DNA of 38,684 bases from Lachnospiraceae bacterium (lineage in GTDB: Bacteria; Bacillota; Clostridia; Lachnospirales; Lachnospiraceae). The notes beneath the pieces were generated by a model that was given only the letters and a program-made list of their open reading frames with translations, made no database searches and had not been told where the DNA came from. Numbering within the stretch: the first letter of the stretch is position 1; each line of letters starts with the position of its first letter. Positions 26,536 to 34,602 of the stretch are shown here, piece by piece. A program made the translations under genes and the position numbers. The stretch spans positions 1-38,684 of the forward strand of contig JAFSYI010000069.1 of assembly GCA_017450065.1 (NCBI GenBank). The letters run 5' to 3'.

Positions 26536-27414
26536 TTACAGATCAAATAAACTCATCTGCCTGTATTTCTCCGGAAGGTCGCTCATGAAACGGAAGCATT
26601 CCTCAGGACTTGACATAATACTGTTTTCTTTACATATCCTTTTGAATATTGCTGTCAGATTACGTGCGTTTGGACTCGGAAGTTCATATGAATTTCCGTA
26701 CTGCTTAATATATCGCTCCTTCATTCCGGGAAAATGCTTATCAAGCGCCGCGTAGTAGTATTCCCTGTTTCCTTCCCGAAGAGTCAGTCCCATGCCAAAA
26801 TCTATGATACCCTTTACCCCGGCACGGACACATTCATTCAATATAGATGTGATGTTTTCCTCTGTATCGTTAATGAACGGCAGGACAGGCGTGATCCACA
26901 CTATCGCCGGAATGCCTCTTTTGCGCATCTCCTCCAGTACTTCTATCCGCCGCTTCGTATTACAGACATTTGGCTCAAGTACTTGACACAGGTCATCATC
27001 ATAGGTCGTAAGAGTCATCTGCACCACACATTTTGCCGATCGGTTTATTTCATCAAGCAGATCTATATCCCTAAGGATCAGGTCTGATTTTGTCTGTATC
27101 GCGACACCGAATCCATATTTTAGGATAATCTCCAGACACTTTTCTGTAAGCCTTAAATCTTTCTCAATGTGCATATACGGATCCGACATCGCACCTGTCC
27201 CTATCATACCCTTTTTCCTTTTTGATCTCAGTTCTTTTTCCAACAGTTCCGGAGCATTCTGCTTTACCTCTATATCCTCGAACGGATGCGTGAACCGGTA
27301 GCAACGGCTTCTGCTGTCACAATAAATACAACCGTGGCTGCATCCACGATATATATTCATTCCATGGCGGCCGCCATTAGCGGTCAGTATTCCTTTTGCT
27401 TTAACATAGTGCAT
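26536..27414 (-). CDS. Radical SAM protein, SPL (spore photoproduct lyase)-like family
   Basis: The [4Fe-4S]/SAM motif is C25-x3-C29-x2-C32 in NIYRGCSHGCIYCDSRS. Later GAMSDPYMHIE, QTKSDLILRDIDLL, TLTTYDDDL and the stretch ITPVLPFINDTEENI match the Rv2578c/SPL-like radical SAM group, whose substrates are mostly unknown. The ATG at 27414 (MHYVKAKGIL) is preferred because GAGAGGG lies seven bases upstream; an in-frame start at 27435 adds MKQRGYK. Its upstream region holds a 19-bp palindrome and perfect 12-bp direct repeats, so it is probably specifically regulated. It is monocistronic. Confidence 0.85.
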   Translation of the reverse strand: MHYVKAKGILTANGGRHGMNIYRGCSHGCIYCDSRSRCYRFTHPFEDIEVKQNAPELLEKELRSKRKKGMIGTGAMSDPYMHIEKDLRLTEKCLEIILKYGFGVAIQTKSDLILRDIDLLDEINRSAKCVVQMTLTTYDDDLCQVLEPNVCNTKRRIEVLEEMRKRGIPAIVWITPVLPFINDTEENITSILNECVRAGVKGIIDFGMGLTLREGNREYYYAALDKHFPGMKERYIKQYGNSYELPSPNARNLTAIFKRICKENSIMSSPEECFRFMSDLPEKYRQMSLFDL

Positions 27415-27459
27415 CTTATACCCTCTCTGTTTCACTCTTTGGTATCTTTATTGCCATAG

Positions 27460-27478
27460 TAACTGTTCCGAACAGTTA
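27460..27478 (-). promoter_or_regulatory. Perfect 9+1+9 palindrome upstream of the radical SAM gene
   Basis: TAACTGTTC, a central C, then GAACAGTTA form a perfect palindrome 46 bases before the ATG. This is a typical place and form for a repressor operator. The half-site orientation (GTTC then GAAC) is the reverse of the Gram-positive LexA box, so the binding protein is unknown. Confidence 0.5.
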
Positions 27479-27488
27479 GTTGCCAGAC

Positions 27489-27516
27489 ACTTATAACATA
27501 CAATACTTATAACATA
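27489..27516 (-). repeat. Two perfect 12-bp direct repeats, 16-bp period
   Basis: ACTTATAACATA occurs at 27489-27500 and again at 27505-27516, separated by CAAT. It lies just upstream of the palindrome before the radical SAM gene. On the minus strand each copy reads TATGTTATAAGT and could contribute a -10-like element or an activator site. Confidence 0.5.
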
Positions 27517-27598
27517 ATTTGACGCCGGTATCTTTATAATAGTATTAAAAAGATTAAACCAATTGATTATTTGAAAGCTGTCCCATACCGGTTTCAGG

Positions 27599-27626
27599 TT
27601 GACAGAGATACTTTTTTTGATATGAT
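27599..27626 (+). promoter_or_regulatory. Sigma-A promoter of the YunG-like gene
   Basis: A perfect TTGACA at 27599-27604 and TATGAT at 27621-27626 are separated by 16 bases. The predicted transcript would have a leader of roughly 110 bases before the ATG at 27742. Nothing else obvious is encoded in the leader. Confidence 0.65.
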
Positions 27627-27741
27627 AAATTATAAATATGCCGGCTATACCATCCTTACATGATGAATTGTATATAATATGGCAGTGATATCGTGGTGAA
27701 ACCATAAAGAGAGACAGAACTTCTTAAGTATGGAGGCAGAT

Positions 27742-28167
27742 ATGGAGTATAGTTTTTTCGGCTGGGAGACAGCTGATTCAGCACCTGTTACAGATGAATA
27801 TCCCGGAATAAATTCACCAAGGGATCTGTATGATGCTTTATCGGATATATGGTGTGAATACACCTGCGCTCCCAGGCTCAGGGACGGATGGAGTAAGGAA
27901 AATAAGACTCTGGGGCAGTGTTCGGTCACAGCCTTCCTGGTTCAGGATATATTCGGCGGTAATGTATACGGGATACCCAGGGAAGGCGGCACCTTCCATT
28001 GTTATAACGTTGTAGGTGACCGGGTTTTCGATCTTACCAGTGAACAGTTTGGTGACGAGGAACTTGATTACACAGACAATCCCGAGCAGTTTAGGGAAGT
28101 GCATTTTGCCGGGGAAGAGAAGAAACAGCGCTACGAGTATCTGCGCAGAGAATTGAAGGCTTATTAA
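27742..28167 (+). CDS. YunG-like protein with possible Cys-His-Asp active site
   Basis: The core DGWSKENKTLGQCSVTAFLVQDIFGG, then GTFHCYNVV and RVFDLTSEQF, matches small proteins annotated YunG-like in Bacillus, of unknown function. From the ATG at 27742, C60 (GQC), H86 and D97 occur in the order of a papain-like/NlpC-like triad, so a peptidase- or amidase-like activity is conceivable. That is inference from residue order only. GGAGG lies five bases before this ATG; an in-frame ATG at 27730 has no ribosome site. It is monocistronic with its own promoter and converges on ylmH. Confidence 0.7.
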   Translation: MEYSFFGWETADSAPVTDEYPGINSPRDLYDALSDIWCEYTCAPRLRDGWSKENKTLGQCSVTAFLVQDIFGGNVYGIPREGGTFHCYNVVGDRVFDLTSEQFGDEELDYTDNPEQFREVHFAGEEKKQRYEYLRRELKAY

Positions 28168-28263
28168 ATTATTATACCCGATGTTACTTTGTTTTACTGC
28201 ATCTGTATACATCTGTCGATATGTATCAGAAATTCGGAATTCGTACCGGACCGGGCTTTGCTG

Positions 28264-28289
28264 AAAGCAGAGGCGTGTCATGCGGAACG
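28264..28289 (+). repeat. Dispersed 26-bp repeat, copy 1
   Basis: This stretch, containing GGCGTGTCATGCGGAACG, matches the reverse complement of 36882-36907 at 25 of 26 bases. Both copies are intergenic. This copy carries only half of the short hairpin present in copy 2. Confidence 0.6.
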
Positions 28290-28307
28290 GTTTTATTGCA
28301 ATTTTCA

Positions 28308-29051
28308 TCACCTGTATATCCTGACTCTGCAGTTAAGCTTACCCTTTTTGCTCAGATTCAGTTCTTGTGAGAACTCGAACTTACCCTTTCCCCTTACGGA
28401 TATCACATCTTTTGTACTTAACTGCTTTGCATTCTCACTGCAGCTTCGGCCGTTAAGAAAAACCAGTCCTGCAGGGAACAGATCAAAAGCTTCCTGTCTT
28501 GACAGGTTATATACCCTTGCTATAACAGCATCAATTCTCTGCGAGGATACCTGTATGACTTTATCATCCATATCCGGTGTGGTTATTCCAGCGATATTAT
28601 CCGCTATTTCGGTTTTTACTGATGTATGCTTAACCCTCGTAAGATTATCAATAATGAACTGTGCTATATTGTCCCTGCAGAAGACACAGGCTTCCTTGTC
28701 CTTTACAAAAATATCTCCCAGCATCTCCCGCTTGATCCCAAGGTTCATAAGAGCACCGAGAAAATCCCTGTGATTCAGGTCATCAGCGAATTTACTTGCA
28801 AGAGGTCTTACAGACAAAGCCGTTATAGGGAATTCCTGTGCGTAACCCAGTTCATCTTCGCTTCCGAACCGTATGATCTTACGTTCAGACAGATTGCACC
28901 CTCCAAATAACTTGGGATGAGCATATTTAAGCTCGGATTCATTATCATAATATACCGAAAGCTCGGCAACAGACATAAAATCAGTAAATGTATACTGTCC
29001 GTTGTTATAGCTTCTTTCAGCAAGCTCACGCAGTCTTTGTATTTCATCCAT
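28308..29051 (-). CDS. ylmH: YlmH-like S4-domain RNA-binding protein
   Basis: This 247-residue protein matches the YlmH family: an N-terminal region with FTDFMSVAELSVYY, a central domain (YAQEFPITALSVRPLASKFADDLNHRDFLGALMNLGIKREMLGDI is the characteristic block) and a C-terminal S4 domain (INAVIARVYNLSRQEA-like, GLVFLNGRSCSENAKQL, DVISVRGKGKFEF). In Bacillus, YlmH binds the large ribosomal subunit and takes part in ribosome-associated quality control. Here it is separated from the usual cell-division cluster and stands alone downstream of an ABC transporter gene on the same strand. The leader holds a truncated copy of the REP-like element at 12926-12984. Confidence 0.88.
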   Translation of the reverse strand: MDEIQRLRELAERSYNNGQYTFTDFMSVAELSVYYDNESELKYAHPKLFGGCNLSERKIIRFGSEDELGYAQEFPITALSVRPLASKFADDLNHRDFLGALMNLGIKREMLGDIFVKDKEACVFCRDNIAQFIIDNLTRVKHTSVKTEIADNIAGITTPDMDDKVIQVSSQRIDAVIARVYNLSRQEAFDLFPAGLVFLNGRSCSENAKQLSTKDVISVRGKGKFEFSQELNLSKKGKLNCRVRIYR

Positions 29052-29158
29052 AGGCTTACTTATCTCCCTCTTCGCGGGTCCCTCCTTATGACAAGTTATC
29101 GTGTGACTCTCTTTATAAACAAAAACATCTTATATATACGAAACTATTCAAAACAGGC

Positions 29159-30892
29159 TCAGATAGTACTAAGCTGCATACGGTAGTATTTCTCATACAG
29201 ACCACCGAGCTTTATAAGTTCTTTATGACTGCCTCGTTCCTTAATACCCTCATCATCAAGGACTATTATCTCGTCGGCACCAAGAATTGTTGATAATCTG
29301 TGTGCTATGGTGATAGTTGTACGTCCCTGTGCCAGCCTGTCAAGGCTGTCCTGGATATATCTTTCACTTTCGTTATCAAGCGCACTCGTTGCTTCATCGA
29401 GTATAAGTATCGGAGGATTCTTCAGAAAGACACGGGCTATTGCTATACGCTGCTTCTGTCCACCGGAAAGTCTGGTACCGCGTTCTCCGACCTGCGTATC
29501 AAACCCATCCGGCAGCCCTTTTATAAAGTCAAGCAGGTCGGCATTTCCTGCTGCTTCGATTATCTCATCCATGGCAGCATCCTGTTTACCGTATGCGATA
29601 TTATCCCGTATGGTACCGTTAAAAAGGTAGACATCCTGCTGGACGATACCGATAAAAGACCGAAGGGACTGCTGTGTTACATCCCTTACATCCGTTCCGT
29701 CAATCCTGACACTTCCTCCCGTTACATCGTAAAACCTCGGTAGCAGGGAACACAGGGTAGTCTTACCGCCACCTGAAGGACCGACTATGGCCACAGATTT
29801 TCCTGCATCTATATGAAGGTCTATATGTGTAAGGACTGAATCCTCATCCTCATAGGAAAAGCTTACATCGTCATAGTCAATAATACCCTTAACATCCTTA
29901 AGCTCTCCTGCATCAGGCTTATCCACTATCTCGGGCATCGTTTCAATCACTTCGGTAAAGCGCTCAAAACCCGCAAGTCCCTTCTGAAGCTGCTCGGTGA
30001 ACTCGACAAGCACATTTACCGGATTAATGAAAATATTTATGTACAGGGCATATATCGCAAGGTCCTCACCTGTTATCGCGCCCTTTGCAATGAAGAACCC
30101 GCCTGCTACAAGTACGGTTACAAACATCATCCCTTCGAAGAAATTGTTACCCGAATGAAAGAGAGCCATCTGTTTATAGTTGGCCTGCTTGGAATCAAGA
30201 AAAGCAAGATTGCTCTTATCGAATTTATCCTGCTCCACCGCTTCTCCTACGAATGACTTTACCACCCTTATCCCTCCCAGGGTATCCTGGAGGGATGAAT
30301 TTATTCCTGCGATCTTACGTCTGTTATCTGTAAAAGTCGCCCGCATGCGTTTATTCTGTTTAACGGAAAATACTGCCATACACAATGCAACCGCAGCCAG
30401 ACACAGTGTCATCGGAATATTTATCCGCATAAGGAGGATAAAGGATCCTATAAGCTTTACCACAGATATGAATATGTTCTCCGGACCGTGATGCGCAAGC
30501 TCTGAAATATCAAACAGATCCGATACGAGCTTGGACATCATCTCACCCGTGTTATGTGTATCATAGTAGGAAAAGGAAAAAGCCTCGAACTTCTCAAACA
30601 GGTCGTGGCGCATGCCCGATTCCATGCGCGCACCCATCATATGTCCCTGATAGGTAACATACCACCTGCACAGGGTACGTACCGCATACATAAATATGAG
30701 TACAATCGCAATAAGCCCGAGACTCTTAAGTATCTTCTCAGGAGATTCCAGAAACAGAGTTGTGCGCAGTATCCTTAAGAACTGCGGAAATGCAAGATCA
30801 ATGACCGACAGTATGCTTGCACACAGCAGATCCAGAAAGAAAACATCTATATACGGTTTATAATAAGGAATAAACTTTTTTATCAGCTTCAT
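29159..30892 (-). CDS. ABC exporter half-transporter, fused membrane and ATPase domains
   Basis: The N-terminal six-helix exporter fold (about 15-300) is followed by an ATPase with Walker A GPSGGGKTT (371-379), Q-loop IGIVQQDVYLF, signature RLSGGQKQ (474-481), Walker B ILILDEATSALD and H-loop ITIAHRLS. The 577-residue length and order fit MsbA/LmrA-like homodimeric or paired lipid/multidrug exporters. It follows the flavoprotein gene by 19 bases, so the two are probably co-transcribed. No second half-transporter is adjacent, so a homodimer is likely. The substrate is unknown. Confidence 0.9.
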   Translation of the reverse strand: MKLIKKFIPYYKPYIDVFFLDLLCASILSVIDLAFPQFLRILRTTLFLESPEKILKSLGLIAIVLIFMYAVRTLCRWYVTYQGHMMGARMESGMRHDLFEKFEAFSFSYYDTHNTGEMMSKLVSDLFDISELAHHGPENIFISVVKLIGSFILLMRINIPMTLCLAAVALCMAVFSVKQNKRMRATFTDNRRKIAGINSSLQDTLGGIRVVKSFVGEAVEQDKFDKSNLAFLDSKQANYKQMALFHSGNNFFEGMMFVTVLVAGGFFIAKGAITGEDLAIYALYINIFINPVNVLVEFTEQLQKGLAGFERFTEVIETMPEIVDKPDAGELKDVKGIIDYDDVSFSYEDEDSVLTHIDLHIDAGKSVAIVGPSGGGKTTLCSLLPRFYDVTGGSVRIDGTDVRDVTQQSLRSFIGIVQQDVYLFNGTIRDNIAYGKQDAAMDEIIEAAGNADLLDFIKGLPDGFDTQVGERGTRLSGGQKQRIAIARVFLKNPPILILDEATSALDNESERYIQDSLDRLAQGRTTITIAHRLSTILGADEIIVLDDEGIKERGSHKELIKLGGLYEKYYRMQLSTI

Positions 30893-30911
30893 AATGCAAT
30901 ATCATACCACA

Positions 30912-32063
30912 TTACATATGAACCTGTCTGTACAGATCCTTTCGTTTTAAACCGTTCTTTTTTGCTCCTTTAGGCCAGCCCATATCTGCCGCAAACATAT
31001 ACAGAGTTCTCGGGAACCTGTAAGCGTCCGCATAAATATCCTCAATCTCTTTTAAGTCATTGATCGCAGCCGAAAGCTTATTAAGGCCTTCCGCCGCATT
31101 TTTTGCGGGTCCTTTATCTGTTGATGTTATAATAGAACCTGTCATCTCACCGGCACCTATCGCAAGACCTCCGCCGTATATGAAGCCGCATTTCTCACAC
31201 CAGCTTTTGACCATACCCATAAGGTTTTTAAGCTGGGAACTTTCATAGAATCCCATATTTGAAACGACGTATATGCTCTTTTCTCCTGCTGTCCTGTAGT
31301 TCTCAAGTCTTTCCATGACACGCAGTAAGGCAGACGGTATCCCATCTACATAGAGAGGTATGCCAAGAACTATCGTACCCGCTTCGATAAGTATTTCAGC
31401 CAATTCATCATACCGGTTTATATATGTTGAGAGATTGATACTCTCTGTATTGCCTTTTATATTGGAAGAAAGCCGGTCAAGGAACTTCTTTGAATTGGAA
31501 TTACCGGCTCTTAAACTACAGTTAAGAAGTACTATCTTATCCGGATCGGATGTAACAGGTAATGTACTTTCATCTGCCTTATCTGACTTTACCTGACATT
31601 CTTCAAACCGGATCTCTTTTATTATACCGTGAAAATTTCTGCACACGGCTTCAACATAAGTCTTAGCCTTTATTCTGTCAGAATCACTAAACTGCCCTCT
31701 GAAGATAAACGTGATCGGCTTATCCTCAGGATACCTCCTTTTATGATGCATCTCTCTATGAACTATCTCAAAATACGGAAGTACCCACCCGATGCTCCTG
31801 TCAAAAACATTTTTCACAAAACTGCTGAATCCACCGTATGTGTATGTGCTTATTACAGTGACCTCATCTGCCTTGTGTATAAGCGCCCCCATCTTCTCAT
31901 AGCCATCCTTGATGACACATTCACCGGGCTCCTTTAACCAGCATCCGAAGCAGCCGACACAGGGTTTTATCGTACTATTATCGGAAATTATTTCCCATCC
32001 CTTGTAATCATCGCAGACCTTGATCCATTCCTCATCGTTCAGATCATGTATCAGCAGATTCAT
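30912..32063 (-). CDS. Two-domain flavodoxin-fold iron-sulfur flavoprotein
   Basis: The N-terminal half (1-165) has the cluster motif C35-x2-C38-x2-C41-x7-C49 of iron-sulfur flavoproteins and a flavodoxin-like core (VISTYTYGGFSSFVKNVFDRSIGW). It lacks the usual first FMN phosphate loop, having only MNLLIHDLNDEEW. The C-terminal half (about 176-345) is a second NADPH-dependent FMN-reductase-type domain with an intact loop (LLNCSLRAGNSNSKKFLDRL) and LGIPLYVDGIPSALLRVMERL. This looks like a fusion or internal duplication in which the first domain keeps the cluster and the second the flavin loop. GGGAGA is five bases before ATG. It leads the ABC exporter gene by 19 bases. Substrate is unknown. 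Confidence 0.78.
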   Translation of the reverse strand: MNLLIHDLNDEEWIKVCDDYKGWEIISDNSTIKPCVGCFGCWLKEPGECVIKDGYEKMGALIHKADEVTVISTYTYGGFSSFVKNVFDRSIGWVLPYFEIVHREMHHKRRYPEDKPITFIFRGQFSDSDRIKAKTYVEAVCRNFHGIIKEIRFEECQVKSDKADESTLPVTSDPDKIVLLNCSLRAGNSNSKKFLDRLSSNIKGNTESINLSTYINRYDELAEILIEAGTIVLGIPLYVDGIPSALLRVMERLENYRTAGEKSIYVVSNMGFYESSQLKNLMGMVKSWCEKCGFIYGGGLAIGAGEMTGSIITSTDKGPAKNAAEGLNKLSAAINDLKEIEDIYADAYRFPRTLYMFAADMGWPKGAKKNGLKRKDLYRQVHM

Positions 32064-32249
32064 AATTCTCTCCCTCGACTTTCTTAATTCTGCTAATACT
32101 TATATCACGATTTTCAGCCCGCGTCCTTAATAAATGATTAAAATAATGTTAAAAACTTTGCCCAAATAAACGTACCAACCGATAAACCCCATTACTCATG
32201 ATCAGATTTAGCTGATAATGTAATAAAGCATATCAATTTCTTACAGAAA

Positions 32250-32279
32250 CAGACAGTAGTGCCGTAGCTCCACTGCCTG
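32250..32279 (-). terminator. Strong hairpin after the three-gene helical operon
   Basis: Thirteen-base arms (32250-32262 and 32267-32279) pair with one mismatch and two wobbles around a four-base loop. On the minus strand TTTCTGTAAG follows. It lies 57 bases beyond the last gene. The rest of the interval 32064-32335 shows no gene. Confidence 0.45.
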
Positions 32280-32335
32280 CATCCTATGGTAGTATATTAC
32301 AATTTAATCATTTTCTATAGATTAAGCGGCTATGC

Positions 32336-32962
32336 TTACGCCGGCACGCTTTCTTTTGACTTATAATAGTCATCAAACAACTGGTTTGCTGCGGACAGCG
32401 TATCATGACTGATGCCGGGTAATTTACCGCCCCAGCTCTTTGTGGCCTGTTTGAAGCCTTTCTCCATCGCCGCCTGCATTTCCTTCATTTTCTCTACATC
32501 ATCACCTGCAAGAGCACTTGCAAAGTCAAACAGCCTCTGAGAAGTCTGCTTAACGCCCCAGTACCCGTCTTCTCCGATATCTTTCTGTGCCTGGGCTTTG
32601 GTTGCGGCATCAACTGTAAAGTTACCGCTTGCAAGGGTACGCCAGATGCTGTCATTACCTGCAGTACCAAAAGCCTTTACCTGTCCCGATATTGTCTTAT
32701 GGACAATATCAAGAAACTGGCTCTGTCTCTGTGCTGCATCAGCTTTAAGCTGATCAACAAGTGCTGCTCGTTCCTCCTTGCTCATCTTATTAATGCTGTA
32801 TGTTGCTTTTTGTTCTACTCTTCCCTTTTCATAAATCACGCCTTCACTACTATTCCCGGTCTTTTCATTTTTGCCGGTCGCATCCTGATCCTTACCGTTT
32901 ACTTTTGTCGCGTAACCTGTCTGCTGTGTGGTTATTCCCGATATTACACTGTTTAATTTCAT
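32336..32962 (-). CDS. Helical protein of unknown function, last gene of LytTR-box operon
   Basis: This protein of about 208 residues has no signal peptide or membrane helix. A variable polar N-terminus (about 1-55) precedes a compact alpha-helical domain (MSKEERAALVDQLKADAAQRQSQFLDIVHKTI; DGYWGVKQTSQRLFDFASALAG; MQAAMEKGFKQATKSWGGKLPGIS). The high similarity-type spacing of Trp/Gly residues suggests a real folded domain, but I do not recognise the family. The ATG at 32962 is chosen over GTG codons at 32977 and 32968; the upstream AAGGAAGGTGA could serve more than one of them. It follows the FlxA-like gene closely and is the last gene before a hairpin. Confidence 0.7.
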   Translation of the reverse strand: MKLNSVISGITTQQTGYATKVNGKDQDATGKNEKTGNSSEGVIYEKGRVEQKATYSINKMSKEERAALVDQLKADAAQRQSQFLDIVHKTISGQVKAFGTAGNDSIWRTLASGNFTVDAATKAQAQKDIGEDGYWGVKQTSQRLFDFASALAGDDVEKMKEMQAAMEKGFKQATKSWGGKLPGISHDTLSAANQLFDDYYKSKESVPA

Positions 32963-33016
32963 TGACACGATTTTCACCTTCCTTTGCGTTTGTATTTATT
33001 ATCCTTAATACTTCAT

Positions 33017-33856
33017 TTACAGCTTCAGATCCACATTCCTGCCTTCCGGCTCAGCAACCGACGTGCCATTAACTGTTATTCCATCCGATACCACGTCTAT
33101 CGGAGTGTAATTTACAGGAATAACATTCTCACTCTGTTCGGCCTCTTCATTTCCGGACTTTTCAACTTCTGCCTTATTATTGTCTGTTTCCTTGGCCTTA
33201 TCTGCCTCCTTCTTTTTAGCCTTTTCCTTCTCTTCGACTTTTTCAGCCTCGCGGTCTGCTTTGGCTGCCTCATCAATCTTCTTATTTATATCGGAAAGAG
33301 CGTTCATCTGCGATTGTGTGATCTCATTTACATTTTCTTCTGTCTTTGCAAGTTCCTCTTCTTTCTTCTTGGTATCACCGCCACGTCCTGAGTCAAGCTT
33401 GATCTCTGCTTTAAGGACTCCTGCTTTTCCTTCTGCCTGACCTTTTGCCGCTCCCTGTATCTTTACCTGATCCATCGAAGTATCAGCTGAAATCAGCGCC
33501 TTCATGCTTGCATTTGACATACCTTTACTGCCACCGGCCTGTCTTTGTGTCTGTCTGTTACCTCCGAGCATATCGTCCATGGAAGTACCCTTTTTCTGCC
33601 TGTCTTCCTTGCTCTTTTCAATCTGATGCTGGCGGAGCTGATTCTGCAGATCACTGATCTGCTGTTGGATCTCCTGCCGCTTCTTCATCTTCTCTTCCAG
33701 CGACATTTCCTTATTATCACCAAGCTCCTGCATCTGTTTCTGAGCATCTGCTATCCGATTTTGAAGATTTTTGCTGACAGAATCATTCCCCTGATTTCTG
33801 TTCATTCCAAATGACTGTAATCCTGTGCCGCCTCCGTTAACTCCTTTTACATTCAT
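33017..33856 (-). CDS. FlxA-like coiled-coil protein
   Basis: This 279-residue, highly charged protein starts with a Gly/Asn-rich head (MNVKGVNGGGTGLQSFG). A FlxA-type coiled coil follows (SKNLQNRIADAQKQMQELG, MKKRQEIQQQISDLQNQLRQHQ), then an Ala/Ser segment (MSNASMKALISADTSMDQ) and a long Lys/Glu-rich helix (about 190-245). FlxA in enterobacteria is a flagellar-class gene of unclear role; the match here is by sequence style only. AGGAGG precedes the ATG. It lies 41 bases after the 193-residue gene and 54 bases before the helical protein, in a three-gene operon headed by a LytTR operator. There is no flagellar gene in the window. Confidence 0.65.
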   Translation of the reverse strand: MNVKGVNGGGTGLQSFGMNRNQGNDSVSKNLQNRIADAQKQMQELGDNKEMSLEEKMKKRQEIQQQISDLQNQLRQHQIEKSKEDRQKKGTSMDDMLGGNRQTQRQAGGSKGMSNASMKALISADTSMDQVKIQGAAKGQAEGKAGVLKAEIKLDSGRGGDTKKKEEELAKTEENVNEITQSQMNALSDINKKIDEAAKADREAEKVEEKEKAKKKEADKAKETDNNKAEVEKSGNEEAEQSENVIPVNYTPIDVVSDGITVNGTSVAEPEGRNVDLKL

Positions 33857-33897
33857 GATGCTTTCCTCCTTGACCTTGATCTGAATTCCATTTCCAG

Positions 33898-34479
33898 TTA
33901 TATGCGGTAATCGATCCGCTTATATTTTTCTGCTATTTCCTGAGCAGATAATCCTTCAATACCATTTGTTCCGGGCAATACTCCCTTTTCCATGTTTGTT
34001 TCAGATAATGCTTCGTCTGACATTTCCTTAAGCTCTTCTGTCATTTCTTCTGTAACTTCCTCTGTTACTTCTTCAAGCTCTTCTAAGATATTTCCAAGCA
34101 TTCCCTCACTCTTCTCTACTCCGGTTGCTTCCTCTATAATATCTTCATGACGTTCCTCAGCAGTCTTGGGAGCGAACTTCTCAGCCATTTCAGCTATCTT
34201 TTCACCTCTCTCACGTGCCTCATCAAGTACATGGAATACCTGAGAGTTATTGTATGCTTTTTTAGCTGCAGCAATCTGATCGTCATAGTCATGCAGCATT
34301 TCCAGCTTCCTTGAAATATCTTCGATAGAATCTGTCTTCATATACTTAAGCTGTGATTTTCTCTGTTCAAGGAATGCTATCTGATTATCCCTTTTTGCCT
34401 GCGTCTCCATCCGGTCCTGTACGCTTTTCATTCCGCGATTGCCAAATATGTTGTTGGTACCCTGTATCTTAATATTCAT
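33898..34479 (-). CDS. Coiled-coil protein, first gene of LytTR-box operon
   Basis: This 193-residue protein has an N-terminus similar in style to the next gene (MNIKIQGTNNIFGNRGM), helical segments rich in Lys/Gln/Glu (ETQAKRDNQIAFLEQRKSQLKYMK; DDQIAAAKKAYNNSQVF), and a strikingly acidic stretch with repeated EEVTEE-type units at about 130-150. No signal peptide or membrane segment is seen. GGAG lies eight bases before ATG. A pair of 12-bp direct repeats matching those upstream of the LytTR regulator lies about 85-115 bases upstream. Its expression is therefore probably under that regulator. Family not recognised. Confidence 0.65.
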   Translation of the reverse strand: MNIKIQGTNNIFGNRGMKSVQDRMETQAKRDNQIAFLEQRKSQLKYMKTDSIEDISRKLEMLHDYDDQIAAAKKAYNNSQVFHVLDEARERGEKIAEMAEKFAPKTAEERHEDIIEEATGVEKSEGMLGNILEELEEVTEEVTEEMTEELKEMSDEALSETNMEKGVLPGTNGIEGLSAQEIAEKYKRIDYRI

Positions 34480-34562
34480 AGGTTTTCTCCAGGTAAATAA
34501 GAGTACGAGATACTACGTCTATTCTCTTTTTCGGAGATAGAAATGCACATATAAACCCCTAT

Positions 34563-34595
34563 GTAGTGAATGGCAGGTTTTTCGTAGTAAACGGT
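34563..34595 (-). promoter_or_regulatory. LytTR-type operator 1 (upstream of helical-protein operon)
   Basis: On the minus strand ACCGTTTACTAC (34595-34584), nine bases, then GCCATTCACTAC (34574-34563) form a direct repeat with a 21-bp period, followed by ATAGGGG. The spacing and ACNGTT-like core match AgrA/ComE-type LytTR sites. An almost identical pair lies at 37010-37042. Confidence 0.75.
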
Positions 34596-34602
34596 AAAAA
34601 AA

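Noticed and set aside
27460-27478. LexA (SOS) box upstream of the radical SAM gene
   Set aside because: The half-sites are GTTC then GAAC, the reverse order of the Firmicute LexA box (GAAC...GTTC), so the palindrome is reported without a named regulator.
28189-28773. 194-residue plus-strand open frame
   Set aside because: It is the shadow of ylmH on the other strand. Its translation is Leu/Ser/Cys-rich with no domain, and ylmH is clearly the real gene.
32984-33391. Hydrophobic 135-residue open frame on the plus strand, looking like a membrane protein
   Set aside because: It is antisense to the Lys/Glu-rich coiled-coil gene. Complementary reading of Lys/Glu codons gives Phe/Leu-rich shadows. 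It also has no ribosome site.
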